In this document: positions 35,801-46,019 of the stretch, one piece after another
Position numbering within the stretch: the stretch's first letter is position 1
How the letters are laid out: each line of letters begins with the position of its first letter
Assembly: GCA_914767715.1 (NCBI GenBank)
Contig: OU612068.1
Coordinates: forward strand, 14,198,001 to 14,262,000
DNA length: 64,000 bases
Source of the DNA: Membranipora membranacea
Taxonomy: Eukaryota; Bryozoa; Gymnolaemata; Cheilostomatida; Membraniporidae
Direction: 5' to 3'
The notes under the pieces: generated by a model
The model's input: the letters and a program-made list of their open reading frames with translations, nothing else
What the model was told of the DNA's origin: nothing
Database searches by the model: none
Position numbers and translations under genes: made by a program

Positions 35801-38800
35801 AGATTACATTAATTGAAAAGGGTTGACTGACAAAATATGCTGCGTTGTCGTGCACTTTTGTTATGGCTTGAACAAAAAACATAATGATCGTTAGTACAAC
35901 TAGCAACGATTGCTAACATGATTTGGTAAACAATGAGTTGGCACTTTCGTTCAAGGTCTATTGGCAGTGAATAGCAATTGCTGCTCAAATGGCAATATCA
36001 TCAAAGATTATAAATACTAGTCATTGATATCATTACAGTGAATTATGGGCCAGCAATTTAGTGTACATGTTTCTGTGGTTAGGACAAAACTTGCACCAAG
36101 ATAAATCAGTTTTCTAGTGCATAAGTTAGTAATCTTGCTGCCTCATAGTTACTATACAATAAATATACTTATTATTGAATATAAAGCTGCCGGCTTATTT
36201 GGCATACCATTCTTTTATGCAGTTAAGTGATCATTGATTTGCCGAGTCATGGTCTAATACTGTATGTCTGGGAAATTCATTCAGTGAATTTGTAGAATCT
36301 ATATTATTCTATTATTATGTATAAATGTATGTAAGTATGCTACTTATCGTTTCTCCATGATTTGCTTTCAATTAAATTTCAATGATCATATCAGCACATG
36401 AGATAAAAAACACCATCAGCAAAAAGTAGAACTTTTTAGAGACCTGGGTCAAGTGTTATGTTTGTTTTTGAGGCAATCAACGCTAAATCTGATTGCGATT
36501 CTCTGCGTACAAAAATCTCGTATAGCAGAAAACAACAGCGACTGGGCTCAGCCAAGGTCATCGCGTTCTTACTGTCAAACACAACTGTTGTTTCTCATTC
36601 ACTTAATGGCTACCTAGGTTTGTAGCTAAGAGTACATGCATTCTGTTTATAAAAAAAGCAGACTGAATGTAAACTCCTACCTCCTCTCATCCAGGAAGTC
36701 CTTGAAATCGAGGTCCGGTAGTCCCATCCACAAACTTCGACTCAGCGTTTTCAGGTCACCTTGGATATTCTAAAAATAGAAAAGAGGGGTTGTAGTGTCC
36801 TTGAACCTTTACTAGTATTACCAATTTGCGATTTTGCAACCTTGGAATTAAGCAAGATGAGATACTATGATTAATGTAGTTTGACTCTGCAGACTGGGTT
36901 AGAGCTTTTTTTCTTCCAAAAGATAAACTATTTCCCAATAATATGATTTCCCTATTTCCTTTCATCATCCATACATTGATTGAAGAAAATTACGTTACAT
37001 TTTTTTTAGATTTGTCAATTGATGTTCAAAAGCATGGCTGAGGTATAACAATTTCCATCGTTTTACTGCTGACAGGTGTTCCCTGGTACCACAATGCAAG
37101 AACATGTTTCAGTAGAGTATCACAGAGTAAGGATATATATCCTTACTCTGTGAGAGTATGAAGCAACCCGTGGCCAATCACATTTACAATCCCTGGGTGC
37201 TATTATATAATGTCATGTACTCAAAATGTTTATCCATATGCTGATGACATCAGGACTCAGTTTCTGACATAATAATAAAAGTGGACTTTGAAAAAGACAG
37301 TGAGATCACCGTTCAAATATGTAATAATACCAGAGACTATAGAAAATCTATCTATAGTCTCTGATAAAACATCTGCGCCAGTTCATTGAATGAGAAATCT
37401 TTGCAATATTGTTTGATGTGACCACAGACAGACACTATTACTCGGTGGTTTGAACCCAATATCCCACCCTACACAAAATAACCCGGGAGTATTGAGATTC
37501 AAATTTTTGGCCGAACTTTGGTTTTTTTTCTCATTGTAGCACTAAACACAAAGTTAACACATAGGATATATATAATAAATATATACACATATATAGGATA
37601 AATAAGAATATGTAGTAGTATATGGGCCTATGCAATATATAGAACTTTTTTAGATATATAGAATATTTATTATGTCCTTGCTCGGACATTTTATGGCTGG
37701 TGATTGATAAAGCGCAGGTTCTCTGCCCTCCAGTCATGTGTGTCTGGGATAAGTATGCAATGCTATCCTGAAGAATGTACAGTTATGTAAAGATATGGGG
37801 CCATATGGCTATCATTTACGGAAAGAATTTACCATTGATAGGAAGTGACTATTAATAAAATAATCCCTAAGCACATTATATTTGAACGTAAGATCCAAGG
37901 TCAATATTGCACTTATTATGTACATTCAATAAATCCATAGCGATAACCGCCCTCAAATTTACATTGGGTTATGTTACCATGGCTTACGTAACAATCTAAT
38001 GGGCGTTCTTGAGAGAATGCAATGTGCCGGGCACTGCATAATATGGGACCATACTCCCCCAACCCCCCACCCATCAAATACAGTTTTTTTTCAGGTTCTT
38101 GTAAATTTCTATGATGGTATGGGAGATTTTTTAATGGTTGATTTTAATTACTGTATCTACCAGGGTAGGGGTGCGTGGGGAAGCCGGTGACCTTGCTAGG
38201 AAGATGGATTTAAATCATTTTATGCAACAAGATTCTGGAATAAAATGTGGGTTCTAGTTTCTTATCTGCTGTATTATGTATGATGTAGGACAAGTTTGAG
38301 ACCTCCAATCATTTCCGGAATCGCAAGATAAGAAATTAACTTCATTGTGCAATAGCACATTCCCGCCTGGATCAGTCTACCTATTAGTAAAATTAAATTA
38401 ATAATTGAGGACTTTTGCAAAAATTATAGCAAAATTCCCTCATTTTATGCAAATAACTGGAAAGAAGCATTTGCATTTGTTGCGAAAGGAAGGCTGACTC
38501 ACTTCACAGTTAGTTAATAATCAGTAGATAATATTCAAAACAATCGATACAATGACAGCTTGTTTAACTAAACCAAATACAAAAAAGTCAAGTGAGTCTT
38601 TATCAAAGTTTAGTGTGTTGAAGCTTGTTTCTTGCCTAAATTAACAAACAAAAATAAATTTGCATGCTTGTCTTTACTGCTAGAACTGGAAAGAAGCATT
38701 TGCATTTGTTGCGAAAGGAAGGCTGACTCACTTCACAGTTAGTTAATAATCAGTAGATAATATTCAAAACAATCGATACAATGACAGCTTGTTTAACTAC

Positions 38801-41800
38801 ACTCTGACATCTAGACTACACTATTATCATGTGTATCTCTGATCATTAGAGTCTATTTAGTATGAGTACCTAACAAGTACCCGCCCCTAATTACTGAAAT
38901 TTGCTGCAGGTTGTCACACCAAACTCCTTGAGATGGTACTCATGCAAAGTGAATAAATTCACACTCTATTGATCAGAGACATACATGCAATAGTGCATCA
39001 TGTGATCAGTGTTGTTTAACCATTGAATTCCATATCTGGAATAGCATCATTAGCTTTCTTTTGCAAAACAAAGGGCTTGCAAAAATAGCCAGTCCCTAGT
39101 AGCAATCTAGAAATGCCCTAATCATCGACACTGTATGGGGTATAATTACTGTTTGCAATTTGGTAAACAAGACAATTTTTCAGGCTAATTATTCATGCTA
39201 CTAGGGACAGCCAATCAGATAACAGTCAGATGGGTCCCTGTGTTTAGTGTCCTAACCGTATAACGCTATGATACTATTTCCATTCTAAGAGAAGGATCTA
39301 ACTCAGTGGGTTTAACTCACCTGCCAAACACCACCGGGTTTCATCTCTTTTCCGACTACAATGTGTTTGATAGCTCGGTTCTCCTGCCTCTCCCAACGGA
39401 GCTGGCTCGGCATGTTCAGTCCAATATCGGCGTAAGGTCGACAAAGTTGGTCAAACACTAGAGCCACTGGATTACTCGTTCTTCCTTCTAAACCATCACT
39501 CAATTCTTGCAAATTCTGTATGAAATAAACAAATTGACATGAAGACCTCTGTCAGACTAGTGTTGTTTCTGGTTTCGATTTTGTCTGAAGCGGTTGTCAA
39601 GGTCTTTCCCGGTGAACAAAACTTTTAATTTCAAAGGAATTCAATTATAATTTAACTAAATTCCTTCGAATATGGCCAATTCTTGGTCAAACGTTGGAAT
39701 GTTGTATAGAAATTGGGAGATAAAAAAATTCAATACAAATACCAATGTCAACATATCCTAGAGCCAAGTTTTTTGGTTGCTTCATGAAATGATGACAAGG
39801 CACAATTTTCCTGCATGTATTTCATTTCTCAACATAGATTTAAGGGTATTGTTGCAATGGCATGACTACAATGGCATGACACTTTTGAGAATAAAAAACA
39901 AACCAGAGGTAAATGTTCTTTGAGTAAAACCATAGACATATAGATAGTATTTATATGGTAAAACCATAGACAAAACACATATCTGTTGGTAAATCAGACA
40001 AGAGGCAGGATAATATATTGATTCAACATGGTACCTTTTTGTAAAGCAGTGACTTGACAACTTTCATGCAGCACAGTTATAATTAATATCTGAGGAGCTT
40101 AGCCTATTGATTTTTAACATCTCATGGCCTGTTCATGTCATTTTGTAAGGGCTGTGCTGTGCCCTAGTCAGAGATCCTGTATAGAGTGCTGTTTGCGCAA
40201 CATTGGTAAACAAACATGAGGTTATGTGAGTAAAATGACAGTCATCGTAGTCATTATTTTACTTATACAGAAAACTCATGGCATGATTTACCGCCCGAAA
40301 CAGTATTATGAAATGATGATCATAAGCATGGCTTGGGTAGCCTTGTCAAGATGTCATGATGCCAAAAAAGTGGTCGCAAGGCTATTCCTCAAGCGACTTG
40401 TCTCCGTCGACCATTCCTTAAGGTCTAGGTTTATTAGTGAATGAATGTCCTACAGGTTGAGAGGACCTCAACCAACTCAATCCTACTTATCTTGTGACAT
40501 TAGTAATATGATGACACTTCTCCATACCCAGAAGATTATGAAATAGTACAAGTTACCAGTGTGTCAAATTGCATTGAGACAATCTTAAACTATGGCTGCC
40601 ACTCCGAAAAATGTGTGCTCATCTGTCTAGCTAAAAGATAACTAGTTGAGGCTCAGAATAGCCACCTTATGGGCAAACTGCTTGCAGATGCTGATTGAGA
40701 TTTGAGCCTAAATTAGTTGTCTTTGAGCTACACAGAAATCAATGAGCACACATCTCCCTGACTGGTAGTTTGCGGACTGGAAGATAAAAAAAAATATGTT
40801 CATCGTGTCGAAAAACTTGTACAAACCATTTCTGTGATGGGCACATGATCTTTGGCCTGATAGCTTAGCCTCAGGTGCAGCAGGTCATCATCTGATACTC
40901 CGCTGGGGCGGTAATAAGGTGTCCATCCTGACAGCATGTATGACAGTGAGATAGCTGAGGGGCCATTACCTGCATCAAGAGATCAAAATTAAACAATGTC
41001 TTCACAGACACACTAAACTTAGTTATCACCTTGACATCAAGAACACATTATCATGCTGCGTATCACACTGACATCGAGACTCCACTATTATCATGTGTAT
41101 CTCTGATCGTTAGAGTCAATTTAGTACTAGTACCTTACATGTACTCGGGTTGTCACACCAAATTCCTTGTGATGATATTCATGCTAAGTGAATTAGTTCA
41201 CTGTCTACCGATCAGAGATATACATGCAATAGTACCTATATCACATGATCAGTGTGGATGTGTATCTCTGATTGTTTGCGCCTTAGTGCCTCATGTTTTT
41301 CCACCCCTAATGATAAAATTTTACTTCGGGTCATACCATAATTCCTTCATGATATTTCTACCGGAGATACACAGGTTATATACCACATGATCAGTGTGTG
41401 TAAGCCTAACATCTGGCTATGGTGAGATCACAATCAGTCATGTCAGGGATCTTTCTTGCAGCATGTGGCCTCAAAGCGTTTGAAGAGCAGCTTCAAAGGG
41501 CAACCAACTTCCAATGAAAGCCTATTTGTTCATGAAAGAGGTAGTGATTTTTTCTAAGAGAAATCCTAGCGCAATTTCATAATTCTCTGCTATATCAATT
41601 TATTACATTCTAAATAGTTCCAGTTTGAATAGTAAATCTCCCATGTGTAAGTATGAATTATAAAAGAGCCCGCATGAAGCCTAGTAAAATAATAATAACA
41701 CTGGGGAAACATGAGTTAGTTTTACTCATCAGCAAACAACCCCAAATCACACGAGCTATTCTGGATGCTCATGACTGGACCAATGATTAGTTACCGATTG

Positions 41801-41956
41801 TCATAATGAAAACAGTTCCAACACAAAAATAAATTATTTTCATACACAATCATTTGGTGAGGGTTGTTGTTGATGGGCTTTGTGCTAACCTATGATCAGA
41901 ACATCAGTTTCTGTGATTTTCTCTTCTATAGTAAGAACCACACCAGCTCCAGGCAT
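32894..41956 (-). CDS. OSGIN-type FAD-dependent flavoprotein, six exons, 498 aa
   Basis: This is a relative of oxidative-stress-induced growth inhibitors OSGIN1/2, a group related to flavin monooxygenases. The exons are 41956-41890, 40969-40827, 39515-39321, 36769-36681, 34660-34498 and 33733-32894; the phases (1, 0, 0, 2, 0) all match and give 498 residues, close to human OSGIN2. An N-terminal FAD-binding GxGxxG-type motif spans exons 1-2 (LIIGNGPSAISLSYMLSGWT). LEGRTSNPVALVFD and SLWMGLPDLDFKDF are family segments. A second dinucleotide fold begins near residue 313 (VLVVGAGLSAADAI). The C-terminal signature runs NPLDVDPFTNE to GPLVGDNFVRFITGG. The start ATG follows ATAGTTACC and precedes the FAD motif by about 20 residues, as in the family. 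The third to fifth introns are rich in hairpins and MITE copies. Confidence 0.95.
33803..33999. mobile_element. MITE, family F3, in OSGIN intron 5
   Basis: The ends CCAGGAGGGTCT and AGACCGCCCTGG are inverted. Internally it shares CACTATC.CATCGCTCA, ATTATCACTCACTTGGT and CAATTAGA with the copy at 49382-49590. It is non-coding. Confidence 0.85.
35147..35250 (+). mobile_element. tRNA-like segment, probable SINE fragment
   Basis: GGATAGCTGGATAGCC resembles an A box, and GGGGTTCAAGTCCCGGC is a good B box and T-arm. The acceptor ends do not pair, so this is not a working tRNA gene. It lies in OSGIN intron 4, antisense to the gene. A small hairpin (GAATGGTT ... AACCATTC) follows at 35273-35304. Confidence 0.5.
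35411..35577. repeat. Nested palindromic array, four 31-bp units within an outer inverted repeat
   Basis: Four units begin at 35437, 35468, 35499 and 35530, exactly 31 bp apart. Each holds a perfect 22-bp palindrome with arm GTTCCAAATAT, separated by CGCTATTATC-like linkers (one linker reads CTAC). The array is enclosed by TTCAATATGCAAACG on the left and its complement CGTTTGCATATTGAA on the right, so the whole block can fold on itself. It lies in OSGIN intron 4. Confidence 0.97.
35659..35699. repeat. Perfect 41-nt palindrome
   Basis: Arms of 20 nt (ATGAAATCAATGAAGTTATA) around a single A, perfectly complementary. It has the same design as 8917-8957 (20-nt arms, central A) but an unrelated sequence. 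Confidence 0.97.
37121..37152. repeat. Perfect 32-nt palindrome
   Basis: Two perfectly complementary 16-nt arms, CACAGAGTAAGGATAT and its reverse complement, with no loop. It is in OSGIN intron 3. A second hairpin with 13-nt arms (CAGAGACTATAGA) and a 7-nt loop lies at 37331-37363. Confidence 0.97.
38455..38799. repeat. Two copies of a 116-bp direct repeat
   Basis: 38455-38570 and 38684-38799 appear identical by eye (starting AACTGGAAAGAAGCATTTGC) and are separated by 113 bp of different sequence. The second copy ends exactly where the F5 element begins. It is in OSGIN intron 3. Confidence 0.9.
38799..39012. mobile_element. MITE, family F5, copy 1
   Basis: Inverted ends carry ACACT, ACTATT.CATGT and TCTCTGATCA on the left, with their complements (TGATCAGAGACATACATG, ATGTGATCAGTGT) on the right. 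The centre holds GTTGTCACACCAAACTCCTT. Relatives are at 41064-41256, 41257-41398 and, inverted, 59804-60010. Confidence 0.85.
40587..40771. mobile_element. MITE, family F4, copy in OSGIN intron 2
   Basis: The outer ends AAACTATGGCTGCCAC and CTGGTAGTTT are loosely inverted. Inside, ATGTGTGCTCAT and ATGAGCACACAT are perfect complements, and AGCTAAAAGATAACTAGTTG faces a related inverted segment ending TTGTCTTTGAGCT. It is non-coding. Confidence 0.8.
41064..41398. mobile_element. MITE, family F5, two abutting copies
   Basis: 41064-41256 is a full copy bounded by CACACTGA and GATCAGTGTG. A second, shorter copy follows without a gap, starting GATGTGTATCTCTGATTG and ending ACATGATCAGTGTG at 41398. 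It lacks its own left end, as if one element inserted into or recombined with the other. It lies in OSGIN intron 1. Confidence 0.8.
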
Positions 41957-42869
41957 GGTAACTATATCGCTTACACATCCATTGTTAACAAATCTTATAT
42001 TGTATCCTGGAAAAGAATAGCATGTTATTGTTTGCAGATCAAAAATCGTCTTGACAATAATAATGATGGTAAGTTACTGACATGTGCACTGCTATAACTG
42101 ATGTGAGATCACATTTGATAGAGTATGGCTAGACACTCAGGGTAGGGTTAGCATCCCCTAGGTTACTAACAATCATTGTAGGCCTATCTTCATTAGTCTT
42201 GTCTAGTATGAGCATAGGCATTTCATATAGCTTGCCCACCTCATGTGCCTAATGGCTAAATATGGCAGAGAATGCAGTGAAATTTATGTGATGAAATTGA
42301 AAACAGATAGTAGACTAGGTAGATGATGCTTACCTTATAAAAAATATTCACATAAGCTTGCTGAGGGAGTATAAACAATACATTGGCTGGTCAGATGCGC
42401 CTTGTTGTGCTATTCTTATCCTGATCACTCAGTATGTGTCTGGATGAGATAAGCATAGAAAAAATGACATGTGATGGTATAGTAGTGTATGTATGTGTAC
42501 AAACAGACTCAGAGTGACGGTAGGTTGCTCCAGTCCAGTCTGTTGTGGTTGACTGGGAGTGTTATCTTCAGTTCACTGGTGGATGACTAGTACAACTGCT
42601 CTTAATAAGTGTAAAGCTTCTCTGCACGAGTGAACACTCTGGACTCCACACAATCACTATTTCATTATGCATTTGATCCAGGTACTTGTTGTGGTGTAAT
42701 TTTCCTTCCCATCTGGCATCCAGCATGACAACATGAAACAGCCACCCGTGCATCAATAATAGCCTCTAATTCATAATTATGCCATATAGATCTTGAGGGA
42801 GCGGTGAAATGAAGTTTCATCCTAACATTTATTTAGCAATAGTAAAACCTAGGCAAATTGTAGGTTCTA

Positions 42870-43016
42870 GTAGCTGATTGGTTGTAATATTTGTGACCAA
42901 TCATCTGCATGCACTTTTGTGGGTGGAGCTAATGCTGTAGGGTGGAGATTGTGCAATGATGTTCAAGTAAGCGGGTAAGTAAATGATTTGCCGATTATTG
43001 AAGGTCTGAGTGAAAG
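42870..43016 (+). promoter_or_regulatory. Candidate RMI2 promoter, inverted CCAAT pair
   Basis: ATTGG at 42877-42881 and CCAAT at 42897-42901 form an inverted pair, about 115-140 nt upstream of the RMI2 ATG, with a GC-richer GTGGGTGGAGC following. CCAAT boxes bind NF-Y and are common in TATA-less promoters of cell-cycle genes. The stretch lies between the divergent OSGIN and RMI2 start codons, so shared regulation is possible. Confidence 0.4.
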
Positions 43017-46000
43017 ATGGCAGCCACCATGGGAAATCAGAGAAGAGGTTCTCTCTCGTATCCAAATGTCAAACTACTGTCCTACAATCTCAAAACTGCT
43101 AACAGATCTTCAGTTAAGCATGGGAGGCAGCTATGGGCTTGTAAATACAATGATAAACCAACAGAATTCGCATATGCTTGGGTGCAGGGGACAGTCATGA
43201 GTGTAAGTTGTTCTGTTTTCTCACATCAATATATATATAATGTATGTGTTGTGTATGTGGTGTATGTTATGTATGTCACTCCCTCAGTCAGTCACTCTCA
43301 TTTCAGTACTAGTATATATATACAGTTGTGTAGTTCTGACTGATAGAAATAGACCCAGTAGTTGGGAGATCTACTTCTTTACTGCTAGGTTGTTTGTAGT
43401 AGTACTATTTGGGTTTACTCTACAGGACTACAAACAGTACAACAAACAACAATTATTATAAGAATAACACATATATCATCATATTGATAAATATATATAT
43501 ATAAGCCACAAACCAGCAACAGCGATAAGCAATGGGGGTGGGTGGGGGTGTATATGAAGCTCTGCACAGTAGTCCAAGATAGCAACACCCGATAGATAGC
43601 CAATAACCGATGATTGAACCCAAGTGCTGCTACTAACTTAGGCTATTGTGTTCACCATTCTGTTAAACTTTTCCCGTCTAGAGTTCTTCAGTAACCACCA
43701 TATCGTGTGTTGCTTATTGCAGCATTTGGTTTTGTGCATTGAAAATCCCATCATTTAATTCTACCGTATGCTGCTGCTGCCACACAGCCAAATGTGTGCT
43801 TATAGAATTCTGTATAGCGCAAAACTAATAAATTGATGCTGCAATCTCAGCATTGTCACCTAATGAGCAAATAATGTGCACAAACTTATAGTCAAAATTA
43901 GGGTATGAAATTAATTATCTACCGGTGACGTAGTTACTGTCTTACTAGTGCATTCACGCCCTGATTTTGAAGATCAGTTTGTGCAAATTATTTGCCCATT
44001 AGGTGACAATTATGAGATTTAAGTCTCAATTAATTATCTTGGAGCTATGTAGAATTAATCGAGCACAAATTTGCATGAGTGGCAGCAGTAGTTTAAAACA
44101 ATGCTTGCAGGACTCACCGCTATGATTAGCTGAAAAATCATCAAATTGATTTTGCTGCTTTGTGACAGCAACTCCTGGTTTTCGCACATTTTTTTTAGAT
44201 GGACCCTGTGTGTGATTGCTATGTCGAAGTGCATGATGCTCCTGTAATGGGTGTTTTCTAATCTAGGCCTAGTGCACTGCGAGATTTGTCTCATATCGAG
44301 GTTTTCACTGACAACCCTCACTGGGAGCAGCTCTCCTTCACACCGCTGGGGTCTCTTCCTTTTACTGTAGTGAGCCTATCCAAGCGGATAGAGGAGGACG
44401 GAGACTAGGGGTTTTCTAGAATTGTTCACTGAGCACTGAGTAGGCTGTGAACCCCAAACATCCTCTTTTTAAATGTGTCTTTATCTATGCCAAACAAATC
44501 TTGGCAGCCAACTGACCTGAGTATGCTCTACTTGGTCCAAAACCACTTTGTACTCAGCAGGCTGATTGATTTCTGTGCTGTGCATAATAGACAATGGCCA
44601 TCGAATCAAATTAGTTGAGTCCGAAGTGAATAATGTGGTCTGTATTATCAGAGACCAAGAAAGAATATGCACATGTCCTTCCAAGCTGTTGTTGGTGTGG
44701 ACCCCCATCATAAAACAATGAAAAAAACAGATAGTATGTATTCATAACAACAATATAATTATAAGGCAATAGTAAAGAGACAAAAATGACGATTCGACCC
44801 TTGCTCCTCACTACTTAACTGTGTAGGTATAATTTATTTTACAGGTAAATCTAGAAAATGAGCAGGTGATAATCAAAGATGAAACTGGTAAGATTCTCCT
44901 GTCAGCAGTGAGAATGGTCCTGGGCTCCGTAGAAGATCCCTATGTGTTAGAATCAGGTTTGTGGGCTATGATTTGTGAGACTGATCAGACTTTTAAAGTT
45001 AGTGTTCCAAATTGAAAAGTTCACAAGCATTATTGATTGATAATCCATATGTTCTAGGCGTTTCACTCCTGTAGGCTGGTAGATGAGGGTGATTATAAGC
45101 ACCAACATAAACAAAGGCTGCAATAGCTGCGCCTTTATGTTAGCAGTAAAAGTATTAAAAATTAAATAATGGATAACAGAGAGCTTTGAAAAGACAACCT
45201 CACGCTGCAAGAGCCAACTGCCATATATAGTCGTATACGCTGAAAGTTATTCATGTTTTTTGCTATAAATCGAGGGATAAGCAGATATATATAGAGTAAG
45301 TTGTGCAACTGCCAATATCAATCGATCACTATCGGTGTTTACGTAAGATTAGGATATTATGTACTTTTGTCCCTCATCTCATCATCCATATAATACTCAA
45401 AACAAAACACACCTTTGAATATACTCTGAGTGTACGTGACTTAGTCAGAAGACAAGCTATGCTATATGTCTACTACCCTGGATTTGCTTTCAATAGTATA
45501 TTTTCAAGACAAAAATGTTGATGGGCTTTGAAAATGTAAATTAACACTTAGAAAATAGACATTCTCTTAATTTTTTTGGGAATAATGACTTACTGATATC
45601 TTGAACACTGTCATTGGCATTTCAATGGAAAAATATTCTTAATCTTGACATTGCTTTGTTAAATTTAACCAGCATCCATGGCTATTACTCTAATTCAATA
45701 CCAAGAGCATTCAAGATTTACAAATATAGATGTTACTAGGGTGAGTATAGAACAATTCATGAGTAAATTAGAAATTGTCTTCCCCGGATAATCTCTTGAT
45801 CTAGTATAGTACCGTTATTTGTCTCTTACATATTTTGTTTCGATGTTTTGACAGGTCAGTATGTGATGGCAATCGGTGAACTAAAGGATAACAAATCTGA
45901 CCTACCAGAGATACGGGTACAGAAACTGAAAATACAAGAGGAAGGCAAACAGGAGTTATCATCACTGTGGTCACTAGAAGTTCAACATCAATTAAAATAC

Positions 46001-46018
46001 GCCACCATCACCATGTAA
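43017..46018 (+). CDS. RMI2: RecQ-mediated genome instability protein 2, three exons, 153 aa
   Basis: RMI2 is the small OB-fold subunit that pairs with RMI1 in the BLM-TopoIIIalpha dissolvasome, which resolves double Holliday junctions. The exons are 43017-43202, 44845-44956 and 45855-46018; the phases (0, 1) match and give 153 residues against 147 in human. The conserved OB-fold entry strand AYAWVQGTVMSV, the strand VIIKDETGKILLSAV, GQYVMAIGEL and the C-terminal SSLWSLEVQHQL line up in order with the family. The N-terminus is short and basic, followed by KLLSYNLKTANRSSVKHGRQ. The ATG is in a good context (AAAGATGG). It is transcribed away from OSGIN. The first intron contains an F4 element. 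Confidence 0.93.
43762..44096. mobile_element. MITE, family F4, copy in RMI2 intron 1
   Basis: Long inverted structure: left ATGCTGCTGCTGCCAC and TGTGCTTATAGAATTCTGTA, right ATGTAGAATTAATCGAGCAC and GTGGCAGCAGTAGTTT. The middle also pairs (CACCTAATG.GCAAAT faces ATTTGCCCATTAGGTG). It is the longest and most complete family copy in the window and has no coding capacity. Confidence 0.85.
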
Positions 46019-46019
46019 C

